64,000 nucleotides of DNA from assembly GCA_039881145.1 (NCBI GenBank), contig JAYKKI010000013.1, positions 39,203,501 to 39,267,500 of the forward strand, given 5' to 3'. Source of the stretch: Druceiella hillmani (Eukaryota; Arthropoda; Insecta; Lepidoptera; Hepialidae). Positions 11,340 to 22,084 of the stretch are shown piece after piece. Both the position numbers and the translations under genes were made by a program. Positions within the stretch are counted from its first letter, which is position 1, and the number at the start of each line of letters is the position of its first letter. The notes beneath the pieces are model-generated. The model was not told the origin of the DNA and did not search any database. It worked only from the letters and a program-made list of their open reading frames with translations.

Positions 11340-13360
11340 TGCGTGTTGATGCTTAGATTAAATTTGTTATTACGAAATATAAATAAAAAGTTTGATAAAT
11401 CTTATGGTAGACATATTTATGAAAATAGTGATGGGGGTGTCCATTTATTATACAACCATCTATCACATCTATTATCTAGTTTTGCTATTGGTCTATATCA
11501 ACATACGCATCACTCCTATATACATTTGTATTTATTTGACAAGTTTATTTTATAGCGTATACAGCGGATTTATTGCTATAGGAAAAACTGCCAATTTTTA
11601 GTAAAAAAGTTTGAAAAAATTGGTAGAGTACAAAAGATGTCATATATAAAATAACCAGGCTACACAAAAATACAAAAAATCGAGTACAAATACTGACTTG
11701 CGTTAGAATGCAAGAATTATAATATGAAAACCCGTAGGAAGTAGGATTGAAGAGAAGTAGAAATTTTTCACTAGATCCTTGAAAAAATTTACCGGGGATC
11801 TCTCTCAGTTCATTGTCTAATTAATTCCAAAAGTTGTGCTGCTATGAAAATGGAAGATTTTTCGTAAAAGGTAGAGAGGCATCTCTCGGAATAAGTAGAA
11901 AAAAGCTTTTAGGGCATATTCCAAGGCAGTGAAGCAAACTCTGATAATGGATAATTTTGAATCTATGGATTCTTAAAAGATTAAACAGAGGCATAAACAC
12001 ATGAAGATAGAGTCAATCTCAGATTTTCGACCACTTGAAGCGTCACTTGTATTCAGAAATATTGTCATAGTTTCAAAAGTAATTATATAGGATTCATATG
12101 TTTTGAAAGAGTTAAAAGCTTGTATAATGTTTTCTATTAAAATTAATTTATTTTTAAATAATATTGAAAATACTGTCATTCCTAAGCAGAAAAAAATTAA
12201 TTGGAGGTGATGTTTTGAAGTATCATACCGAACCTTCCACTTACTATCAACGACGATCTCCCAAAATCTTTTGTCAAATTATATTATTTTATGTCTAATT
12301 TACAACTAAATTTTGTACCAATAACAAATTCAGCATAACTAAACTAGAAGTATATTTCTGTGCATGATTATGAATGATTAACTTTCGTGCGTGGTGAACT
12401 TAAGCAAATGAATAATGTGTGCAATTGTTGCAGTAAAAAAAAGAAGACCAGCCCTTATATATGATTATTACATCTAAGGGCTGGTCTTCCTTTCTTCGAA
12501 ACTTTAAAAAGTTTTATAAGAGTTCTTTAAGTGGTATTTTATATTTTTTTATTTTTTGTACTGTATAAGTTAAGGTGTATTAATATTTTGTTTTACTATT
12601 TAAAGATATATTCTTGAAATTATCTTATAAATTTGTCTAAGCATTCTTTTTCAGGATTTCGTCCTCATGGACGTAATACATACGCAATACGGAAATTTGA
12701 AATTTGGCACAGTCGTATATTTTTTTAACCAAATATGTACTAGATAATTTTTTTTAAATATTTTTTTTTTCATATTTATTAAATCGCATATATAAACATA
12801 TTCCAAAAAATTTAAAGAAATAAAGAATAGGACCAGAGCATAAGAAATAGAGCAAATAAGAGAGGGTCTTTTATTCCCGAAATTATTGAACTAGAAAATA
12901 ACAGAATTACTTCGCGGCAACGTTTTTGGAGTCCTAGGTTGTAAAAGATGACAACTCTTACACGAGTAGAATTAATGTATAAAGGTTGTGTTTTATAAAA
13001 AAGAAGTTATAAACGTGGATTTATACCTAAATTAGTACCTGATGAGGCTGCATTTGAAATTATCAATAGAGCCTAGATCCATTGAAGATAACGTCCTACG
13101 TGTTTTATATACGCTATAATTATATATAAAAGAACCAAGGACTTCGCCTCAATTTATTAATATCGGATGCGCTATTCGTGTGATCAAGCTTACGTCGCCT
13201 TTCTTACAATCAAAGTACTTGATGGTATCTATTCATTAATTTTGGTCCATTTAACATTTAGGCACAAATCTATCAGCAGTTTCAGTAATATTATGCCTCT
13301 GTATATAACTGCAAAATTTACCTACGTACCTTATTATTATTCTTTTGTTACATTCTAGCT
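11340..13360. other. Unannotated AT-rich spacer
   Basis: No supportable gene. Overlapping open frames at 11343-11601 are low complexity. A richer, non-simple stretch at 11760-11960 could be a decayed element but I could not match it. A hairpin lies at 12443-12489. Confidence 0.45.
12443..12489. repeat. Perfect 15-bp stem hairpin
   Basis: GAAGACCAGCCCTTA (12443-12457) pairs perfectly with 12475-12489 around a 17-nt loop. It is GC-richer than its surroundings. The stem is short for an animal pre-miRNA. A small foldback or structured RNA is possible. Confidence 0.8.
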
Positions 13361-13720
13361 TGCGTCAAGATAAGTCGAACGAACCCAATGTCGATGAGTT
13401 TAACCCTTACTACGAAATAATTTGAATTACCAACTTTTGGTTCCATCATTAGACCTTGACCAACATTAATCAAACTTGATAAACACAAACTCGATAAATC
13501 TAATTCTGGGACACGACGGATTTCTCTCGCCACCTTTCAGCTCTATTATTGGATGCTAGATGCCTATTTGTGAATAAAGTACTAATAAAGACAAGTCGAA
13601 TAAATCCTGACACGATCTCAGAATTCTCAAAGGGCCGCTTATTTTCGTCCGTTAAGGTCTTTCTCGGCATATTTGGAGTCAATCATCAGGTTCTAATCAT
13701 AGTTACTCGGAATTTGTCCA
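13350..13720. repeat. Degenerate tandem array, ~110-bp period
   Basis: Related words recur at 13370 (ATAAGTCGAACGAACCC), 13485 (ACAAACTCGATAAATCT) and 13591 (ACAAGTCGAATAAATCC). The spacings are 115 and 106 bp. The composition is more complex than the flanks. Open frames on both strands (13500-13682 minus, 13549-13764 plus) cross the array and are not recognisable proteins. On the opposite strand the units resemble those of the 61.66-62.2 kb array, which has a similar period. Confidence 0.5.
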
Positions 13721-13729
13721 AAGTAAATG

Positions 13730-16250
13730 ACTTCAAGACAAGAAATAACCATGAAAATCGATAAACGCATATCCGAATTTTGGCTGTACATACATTAAGG
13801 TAATATATAAGCATCGAATTAATAATCTCACTATTTTTTGAAGTTAGTTAAAAAAGAAAACTCGATTTTAATTTCCTTACGAGTACAGATGGGAAGAAGA
13901 TTACTGGCTCTATCTCTCTATAAAACTTTTCAAATCACTCAATATGTCCACTTGCTTTCATTGTGTTTATCTATGTACTTATTGATAAGATTACTAAGCG
14001 GGCTGACAAGTTTTTATTTCGCAATTATTTTTGTTTTGTTCTGAAAAAAAACTTTCGAAATAGAAGTTCGGAAACAGAAGTTTCTTTAAGACGTTTCTTT
14101 GCTTATATTTTTACATTATATGTCAACTAATTATTCAATTAATATGCAAAATATTGAAACATATATTCGAACATTTTTTGTACAAGATGCATTTTACAGG
14201 AATTATATATAATACTTTCATTGATTTGGCTTTGGTTCTTTTAGAGAATTAAGATCGTCTGTTATCTATTCATCTATTCTATATAGCCAATTAAAAAAAA
14301 AGGATTTTTGTGATAATATTAGGTCTCTGGAACATTTTAATAGTAAATGTATGTTAGTAATTTATGAAGAAATACTGACTAACGTTCTCCCTCAATTACA
14401 AAAAAATTATACCTGCCATAAAAGGCAAAATCAGAAACGAGAGATGACAAAAAAATAATAATTTAAAAAGTAACAACAAATATTTCACTTAATTAAAAGA
14501 TCGTGCATAAAATACGAATTTAAAAATATCTTGAAGGAGACCAGACAAGCTCAATAGAATAATACATATAGCGTTGTGATATTTCATTATGGGCAGATGG
14601 ATTATCAGAATAAACTTCGTAATTATTAGACAATATTTTGGGATCATGTGAACAATTCCTTTCAGAGAACCTAGGCAGTCTAAACCAATCCAACAATATT
14701 CAGTAATGGTGCGATTGAGTAAAAATCGGTCTTTTTCAGCACTTGTCACTTGAAGCTGACATGTGTATGTACTGCCGCCACTTAGTTTAAATAGTCATCC
14801 AATTAAAGACCTAGCCAATTAGTTAAATAGCGCCATTTAACCATCTAAATTACGTTCAGCCGTAAAGGTTAACGCAAAAGAATGACGAATAAAAGAGCTG
14901 AAATTTTCGTAAAAAAACCTATTTAAGTAAAAATTTTATTTAAGTCTTTTAACCTTTCGAAGATTTTTATTACAATATTACGTGGTAGATGTTATTTCTT
15001 TTGAAACGTGTTCATTTCAATACAGATATAATAATGTACGATCTAACAAAAATATTTAAACACAAAACAAATAACTGTTGACACTCCATTTGTTGCACTT
15101 TAGTAGCTAAACTTTGGCCACCCTGTTTATTAACGATTTATGCCCATGATAGAATTCCGCCATATATGTAATAAGATAGGCTACAGATTAGATGGCTAAT
15201 TAAACTAGATGACTGCGATATGCGCATTTTAAATCGGCGTAGAAATAAAAAATTGTCTAAAATATCGAACTAAATGACAGAAGACACATTATCGATACTG
15301 TTTTACATTATAATAAGGATGATTTAATTCTTAAATCGAATATTAAATTTTTTCAATCTTTGCCACCTTTATTGGGAAAATTCGACTGTTTTGATCAAGT
15401 TGGGGTAAAGAAAAAGTAAGTATATATTTATCGAATTATTTTGTTGAAGTTTAAATGACAGATTTGAAAGGAACTCTCATTCATTTTGGCGCAATTTCCC
15501 TCCCGCAGTGTGAACCATTTTAAAGACGTTTTGACGACTAAATATTTTTAACCTGCCGAAGGGATGTTTCATTCAGAAGAACATGAAGAAAATGTAATCA
15601 AATTGAATTGTACCAATATTGATTTCATATTGACCTGATATGCTGGAAATAAAAATAATCAAAGAAAGGATCTTTCAAAACAGCATGTAACAAATATTTT
15701 GTGTTTAGCCTTAAACAATGAACCAATAAATGTCCATCACAGTCATAGAATTATCGTCGAGTTTTCCGACACCTAACCCTTTTTATTTACCTTTAATATT
15801 ATTATTTTGTTTATATGGTATTTTTATGTCTAAATATATAGATAAGAATGCAAATAAAAATTGATCGTTTTTTAAAGAACTTTGCAGCAATCTCTAACGG
15901 ATTGAAACTAAAAGCAGGTAAGCACAATAGGTATGTCTGTATAAAGTACAAAGCTATTGTATTAATAATATGACAATTTTCGGAATTTACGCGCTAAACG
16001 TGACCTTATACATGGGTTACAATGACAAGTTCTGCCAAGTTACATTTTCAAAATTACATATATTTAACTTTGAAAACATTTAGAGCGTCGTATTTTCCCA
16101 TTGCATAATTATATTGTTTAAGCACTTCCGGATGTGCTAAGTACTTGATATTGTGAGTTCTAGGTAGATACTTGGAAAAGATATTGTAAGTATTTTTATA
16201 CAATTAACACAAAATTAGAATAAGTGGAAAAGTAGATAGTTAATCCACAT
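13730..16250. other. Unannotated spacer with two GC-richer patches
   Basis: Patches at 14755-14885 and 15085-15240 contain clustered homeodomain-like cores (CCAATTAAAG, CCAATTAG, GGCTAATTAAAC). They may be conserved non-coding DNA. I see no gene. The minus-strand frame at 14489-14749 matches nothing I know. Confidence 0.4.
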
Positions 16251-16257
16251 TTATTTC

Positions 16258-16332
16258 GTGGTTTCGGCAACTGAGTCGTTAAAGTAACGGAAAGCACTCG
16301 GATGTGTTGGGTTCGAATCTTGGAATCAATAT
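16258..16332 (+). repeat. tRNA-like sequence with A and B boxes (SINE head or tRNA pseudogene)
   Basis: CTGAGTCGTTAAAG (16271-16284) resembles a tRNA A box and D arm. GGTTCGAATC (16310-16319) is a good B box and T loop. They are about 40 nt apart, as in real tRNAs. The T stem is poor and no matching acceptor stem closes the molecule, so this is not a functional tRNA by eye. A tRNA-derived SINE head or old pseudogene is likeliest. AT-rich sequence follows. Confidence 0.5.
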
Positions 16333-16339
16333 TTTTCAT

Positions 16340-17733
16340 TTATTTTTGATGAAAATGAAATAAAAATGATTAAATATCAAATGATGTTTTAACTTATTTT
16401 AACAAATTATTTTCAAATTTTATTAAGTTATATATGGGAAATGTTATAACCACTAATACACATGATATAAGAGGAACATCTTATAAATAAAATACCGTTT
16501 CGTAGATAAACGTTTGAAAAATTTTAATCGATTTTAACGTGATTAAGTTTTGAAAAAAATTAAATGATTTAATCGGTACAATAAAATTAGGACAACAAAT
16601 GTTCAGAAATAAATAAATATCGTTAGAATCTTTATTTATTTCAAACAAGAATAATATCCCTTGGTTCTTCAAAAAATAACCCACATTTTAAATTTATTGC
16701 ACAATTTCATCACTTTTTTTTAATATGGGATAATTTCTTCAACTTTATCCGCAATTTCTTAAATAATGTTCCCTATTCAAAATATCATCAAATTAATTTT
16801 GATAAATCGATTATTCTTTTGTCGTTAGACATTAGTGGTAATCATTTTCTGTTAGCATCCGTAGTGACAAACTATTCCCAATAAAACCGTCTTGCCCGCT
16901 CTATACTTATTAAAACTCACCAGTCTGTAGACTTTTATATATTTAAAACAATGGAAACAAAAATACCTGGTTTGATATCAATTCTGTGTTTTGCAAATAG
17001 TTTTAGATTCAATGGGTGTTCTTGACTTCATTATTACTTACAGGATTTTCACTATACGGAGTATATATGGTACCTAGTAAATTATAATATTTAGTTATAT
17101 GACTTACAGAGATGCAGTACATTACATTATTCTCAAGAACTTTTTGTGAATATATGATAAAGCGCCAAAATAAATAACGCTGGAGCATAAGTAGTATATG
17201 TTGATTTGCGACTGTCGAGGTGAAGGAATTTGGTATGTCGATTAGAAATATGCAAATAATTTTATTAAAGAAATGCTTCGAAACATTTACCATATTGATC
17301 GCCAGTAATTTAAAAGAAACATTTTCATTTAGTGACATTGATTAAAAAACGAACTCAGCTACCAGCGACGTGAATATCTGTCAACATATCATTGTAAATT
17401 TTTGAACAAGATGATAGTTGGTAATTTCAGTTCTTCCTTCGTACATAACAAAGTTTAAGCAGTTTAGAACTTCAATTGAATTTTTGTTCAGAAAAGCATG
17501 TTATATTTTATTCAGTATGTGCATTTTTCTTAAATTTTTCTTTCACAGTTGACGCTTTGACTTACAGTTAGGTTTTCGTTCCAAGAACTTGATGAATGTC
17601 GGTGTACTGAATATATGCGCTAAATCATATTTATGATAACATCAAGTGAATTTTACTTATCAATTTGAAAGTAAATTTTTAAAAATAATTTGCAATAGGT
17701 TATTTTATTAAAAACCGGTAATATCAAAAATTA
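16340..17733. other. Unannotated AT-rich spacer
   Basis: No recognised gene. The minus-strand frame 17009-17338 (109 codons) has no family signature and unremarkable AT-rich composition. Confidence 0.5.
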
Positions 17734-17890
17734 TCTGTTTTTTGGTAAAGTATGAAAGAAAAATTCTTCACGATATTTATTTATACCTCTAATATCATTT
17801 AAATAATTACACTTGGATATTTATTTAATTTGTGATAAAAATTTCAAAAAAAATTAAAATCACACTTGATATAACTTACCAAAAAACAGA
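17734..17890. mobile_element. Short terminal-inverted-repeat element (MITE-like), ~157 bp
   Basis: TCTGTTTTTTGGTAA (17734-17748) is exactly inverted at 17876-17890. Similarity extends a few bases further in and out (TTAT at the left, ATAA at the right). The interior has no coding capacity and itself folds imperfectly (TGTGAT...ATCACA). Possible short flanking duplication is ambiguous in this AT-rich setting. The family is not recognised. Confidence 0.6.
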
Positions 17891-20104
17891 ATAAATTAGA
17901 CACAAGTAAATAATTAATTTCGCTAAAGAAACAATTTATTGGAATAGTGACACGAGGTTATTAACGAGCTCCAGGTAAAAAGAAAATATTGATATCTACA
18001 AATAATCAGCAAAGTGAAGTACGTAACTTATTTTAAAACATCGGAATCTTATCTTCTACGTCCATAATTGATAAAAAAGTAATTTATTTTCGAAGAAAAT
18101 GTACCGTGAAAATAATTTTCTGCGTGAAAAATATACATTATTTTTTTAAAGTCGATTTGTTTCCCTTTTTCGTTCCAATTTTCTATTTGTTAAAATAATC
18201 GAGAAACGATCTGATTTGAAATTACTTCTTACGACATCATTTGAAAAAGTAAGATTTTCCGATTTAGTATTGACGACGTTTAAAACACAAATTTCCAAGT
18301 ATCAAGCAAACTTCGTCTGAAAACTCGTCTATGACACCACCCAAGGTTGTGTCATAGACGAGTTACTTGTAGACGAGTTACTTGAGGTACTTGTTTCGCT
18401 TTGAAAAATCAATTGCAGTACGATATTTCTTTGATACATTTTTCATAAAAATTCGGCGGAAAGTTATTTCATTTAAAAATTCATTTTCATATACGAGACG
18501 TTTTTAGTTTTCATTTTAATCCATTCGCACTTTATATTTCATTTATTTTTTGAAAAGTTTTTTTTATTGTGAATAAGGTTTTCTATATGAAAAGTATAAA
18601 TTTGATTACAACAAATTAATTGAATAAGAAAAGCATTAAAATTATTTTCGCAAGATTGGAAAACCTCTAGTTACGAAAAGTTATTTCGCCTAGTCTAAAA
18701 TTTGTCTTAAAAGCATCGATTGAATCTTCAAATAATATTAACAAATGGCACTAGTTAAGAATCAACTAGTAGTAGCGGTAAGTAACCTATGATAAATAGT
18801 TCGAAATAAATCACAAAAAATACACAAAAAATTTAATTTTTGTTCAGATGAATGATGATTTTGAAACAGATGTTAATTTTTTTCTAACACATACTCGTGC
18901 GTAAAAAATATCGATTAGCAGTGAAAATATTGAGTGAGCTCTGATTCCAAAAACTGTGAACTATTGTGCAAATTTAGGTGAATTTAGAATTACAATATCA
19001 ATGTTGTCTTTCAAGTTAGAAATGGTACAAAGTAGAAAACGCTTTTCGCTCAAGAAGGCCTCAGAACCGGCGCTTTGCTCATTTTCCGTTACTTATGCCC
19101 TAAGCGCTATTCTCACTATGATGTAGTAACCATAAACTTTATTTTTTTCATTCTATAACAATTCGATGAAACTCAAAGCTGAATCATATTTAGCAACATT
19201 GGTAAGACCAGTATTAATAGAGCGTAAATTAATTCTACCGTTGATAGCTACGAATGGAATCATCTGTGTTCTAATTTATGATGCACATAGGACAAAGTAG
19301 TATTTTCAGAAATTTGCACACAGTAGTAACATCAATAATGGCTTTAAAAAGTAGCCATCAACAATGATTATTTAATCGCATTTATTACGGTATATTTACG
19401 GAAAACAGGCAAAAGCCTGTACAGTAATCGTCTCAGGTGTTATACAAATTAAAATTTGTACAACGAGGCTTTCATACATATTTAGATACTTATAAACATT
19501 GAAAAGCACCTGGTATTCCTGTTAAACTATTCGCAAATATTAATTTTTCATAACGGAAATATATATTTTTCACGGGTATAAAGACATGGTGCGTACTTAT
19601 ATAATATTATTTCCCACCATGTAAATATAAAATTTATTGCTTGGTATATTTATTGGCGATATAATTATATTAACATTCCAAATAAAAGCTTAATTTTGCA
19701 GTGGATCTAAGTCACTTTTATAGAGTTTTCATGAAATTTTTACAAAACCGACTAAATGTCGTAAATTAGTCGACTATTGTTAAATTGTGGGACCTACTTA
19801 GATGTGATAATTTTTCTTTTAATTTCATCATATTTACTTCTATTGTCAATACTTTTACCTATTCAGAAATAGCGGTTTAGCTGGGACATCAGTGACTATG
19901 ACCACATTTACTACTCAAAAAAATACTTAGTATTTCGCAAACTATTCCTTGAATTGTACTAGTGTTCAGGACAGACGTCCAAAATTTGTAAAGATCTACA
20001 GCGATCATTAACGATACCATACGTAATGGAGTATGCAAAAAATCACCCCCAATTTACGTGAAAATGAGATGCAATAAAATTCTTTTAAACAAGTTATAAA
20101 TATG
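17891..20104. other. Unannotated AT-rich spacer
   Basis: Contains the hairpin at 18322-18384 and a mildly GC-richer patch near 19045-19130. No gene is recognised. Confidence 0.5.
18322..18384. repeat. 16-bp hairpin followed by a duplicated 15-mer
   Basis: AACTCGTCTATGACAC (18322-18337) pairs perfectly with 18349-18364 around an 11-nt loop. The right arm runs into TAGACGAGTTACTTG, which is present twice in tandem (18355-18369 and 18370-18384). The second copy could also pair with part of the left arm, giving two alternative stems. Confidence 0.85.
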
Positions 20105-20200
20105 TACAACCATGATTTTGTCTGTCTTGTCTGCGAGTAAAATGGCTATCATAGAGACAAATACACAGACTTGGCTACGGAACCCTAAAAATGGCATTTT
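20105..20200 (-). repeat. GGTTCCGTA-type dispersed repeat fragment
   Basis: Read on the minus strand: AGGGTTCCGTAGCCAAGT, then GTCTCTATGATAGCCATTTT, ACTCGCAGACAAG and ACAGAC. This matches the layout I associate with the dispersed lepidopteran-type repeat also seen near 8.92 kb. It is fragmentary. Confidence 0.55.
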
Positions 20201-20939
20201 TTTAATAATAAAATGAAAAAGTAAACTATTTTAAAGTTTTAGGTCAAGTTTTATTTAAAAAAATTAAATCATTTCTCATAATAGTTCATAAATGGAGTTC
20301 TTCGAACTAGAGAGACACACACGTAACTTTTGAATCAAAAAGATAACAGAAAGTCGTCATACACAGATGTTATATAAAATTGTAACATCCAAATCCATAA
20401 AATTCGTAGGCCAGGCTAGGGCCTCGAAGAAAAAGACGAAGAACTCGACAAGAAGAAGAAAGATTTAAATTTCGCCGATGCAGAATGAATATCAATGTCA
20501 AGTAAGCATTTATTTTCAGTTAATTTAAACGATGACTACAATTCTTAAAAATCGGTTTTGTTTATTTTTGAACGATGTTTCGTGAAAGTTATAGAATAAT
20601 TGGATTTTAATTGTTTTTATTATTAAAAACAATTTCTATTTTAAAAATGTCATATGTGCACATTTATAAACAGCTTTTTTGGTTATATACTTTCTTGTTT
20701 TTTCTTAATTTTAAATTGCCCTTTTGTTTAGTTTTTTTTATTTTTGGTAAAAAACTAACTTTCTTAAGATCATGTTCTATTTTCTTAGTTTTTTACACGT
20801 ATACTTCTTCAATACCAGTATATTCACATAAAATTTCATTACTTACTTCATTTTTTTGCACCAAAATGCTTTTAACGATTTGTATTCATAAGAATTTTTT
20901 CACATAACATTTTAATATGTTTCAAAATCAAGAGTTATG
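20201..20939. other. Unannotated AT-rich spacer
   Basis: An Arg/Lys-rich purine tract (20415-20470) and a hydrophobic 98-codon frame (20611-20907) are present. Neither is a recognisable protein. The latter is AT-driven Phe/Leu composition. Confidence 0.45.
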
Positions 20940-21030
20940 TAAGGATCCCTTGTAATTATGTCACAACTATTCATCTTTCTACTCGTCTGTCTGTCTTTTG
21001 GTCTCAGAGATTCGATAGTTTTAGTTCTAT
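20940..21030 (+). repeat. Probable third dispersed-repeat fragment
   Basis: GGATCCCTTGTAATTATGTC is followed by CGTCTGTCTGTC and TCAGAGATTCGATAGTTTTA. It resembles the downstream half of the same repeat class (GGAACCCTT..., then CTGTCTGTC). Confidence 0.45.
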
Positions 21031-21991
21031 GTGAGTAAAAGAAAATATTCGGATTTGAATCAAAGTAAAAATAGAGCAAAATATTTAAAATAAATTAAAT
21101 TTTTTTCTCATAGTTTTAACATGGCCTTAAGGAATGGGACTTGAATAGAAATAGTGTTTAAGATCATTGTGTTGATTTAAAAAAAAAACTATATTATTAA
21201 ATATATCGGCAAATTTATGTTCAAAATTTAAATACATTTCGCAATCAATGTCAAAACATTTCTCAGTTTAGAACGCGAATAAATGTATGAAATTCCATGA
21301 TAATTGCTATGGCCAAATCTATGTTTCTCACCCTTCGTAAATTTTTTTTTCTATATTCTCTGCATAAAGAGCGTATATTCAAATTGGTAAATTTTAGAAT
21401 AGCTTAGGTACTGAAAATATTTTACTGTCTTATTAAATGCTAAACCAGTGTGATGGTGACCATTTTGGTTTAACGGAACGGATTGTTTATTTTTCTATAT
21501 CTCTGGTGTAATTACACTTGAAAATAAAAACCGATTTTTTAAAATTATATTACAATTACACTGCGCATATAATCTTATGGAAATAAAATATTTCTATCAA
21601 GGACATGGGTTTAAAACCATAAAACTATTCCAAATATGACAATTATATTACTTAACAAATTGTGCTAAATATTTTATTGAAGTACACAGCACATATATCT
21701 ATGTATCAATAAAAAAGGAAAATTCATGTAATAACTGCAGTTCTTTGATTCCAAATTTTCATTTGCCTACCAAATATTTAACAGAAATTAAAATACATTA
21801 ACTATAAAACAAACTGATAATGCACAGGTAACAAAATAGTAAATTAAAATCGAATCGGGTTTTTGTGTAGAATAGACAAAGATATTTGCAAATAGAAATG
21901 AGAGAATATAGTAAACGAATGAATATTTGTAAATAATAACGAAGTATTTTGTACAAATGTGTAAATGATATCAGAATGGTGGAAGATTTAG

Positions 21992-22083
21992 TCAATGGGA
22001 CAAAAGAAGACTGAGGCCTTTGAAATGTAGTTCTGGAGAATCATGTTCCGCATATGGTGCCGGAGAAAGATACATTGCTAGTA
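21992..22083 (+). pseudogene. LINE reverse transcriptase C-terminal fragment
   Basis: One frame reads SMGQKKTEAFEM, a TAG (22027-22029), then FWRIMFRIWCRRK. This matches the post-palm block of RTE/CR1-type LINE reverse transcriptases, usually of the form ...DxFEMWCWRRMLRI.W. The stop sits where Trp is expected, one base from TGG. Only about 30 codons are recognisable and both sides fade out. The longer relic at 51.86 kb carries the same block in a different version. Confidence 0.7.
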
Positions 22084-22084
22084 T

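Noticed and set aside
16258..16332. A functional tRNA gene
   Set aside because: The A and B boxes are present but the acceptor stem does not close and the T stem is poorly paired. Kept only as a tRNA-like relic.
20611..20907. 98-codon hydrophobic ORF
   Set aside because: Low-complexity Phe/Leu/Ser composition from T-rich sequence, with no family motif.
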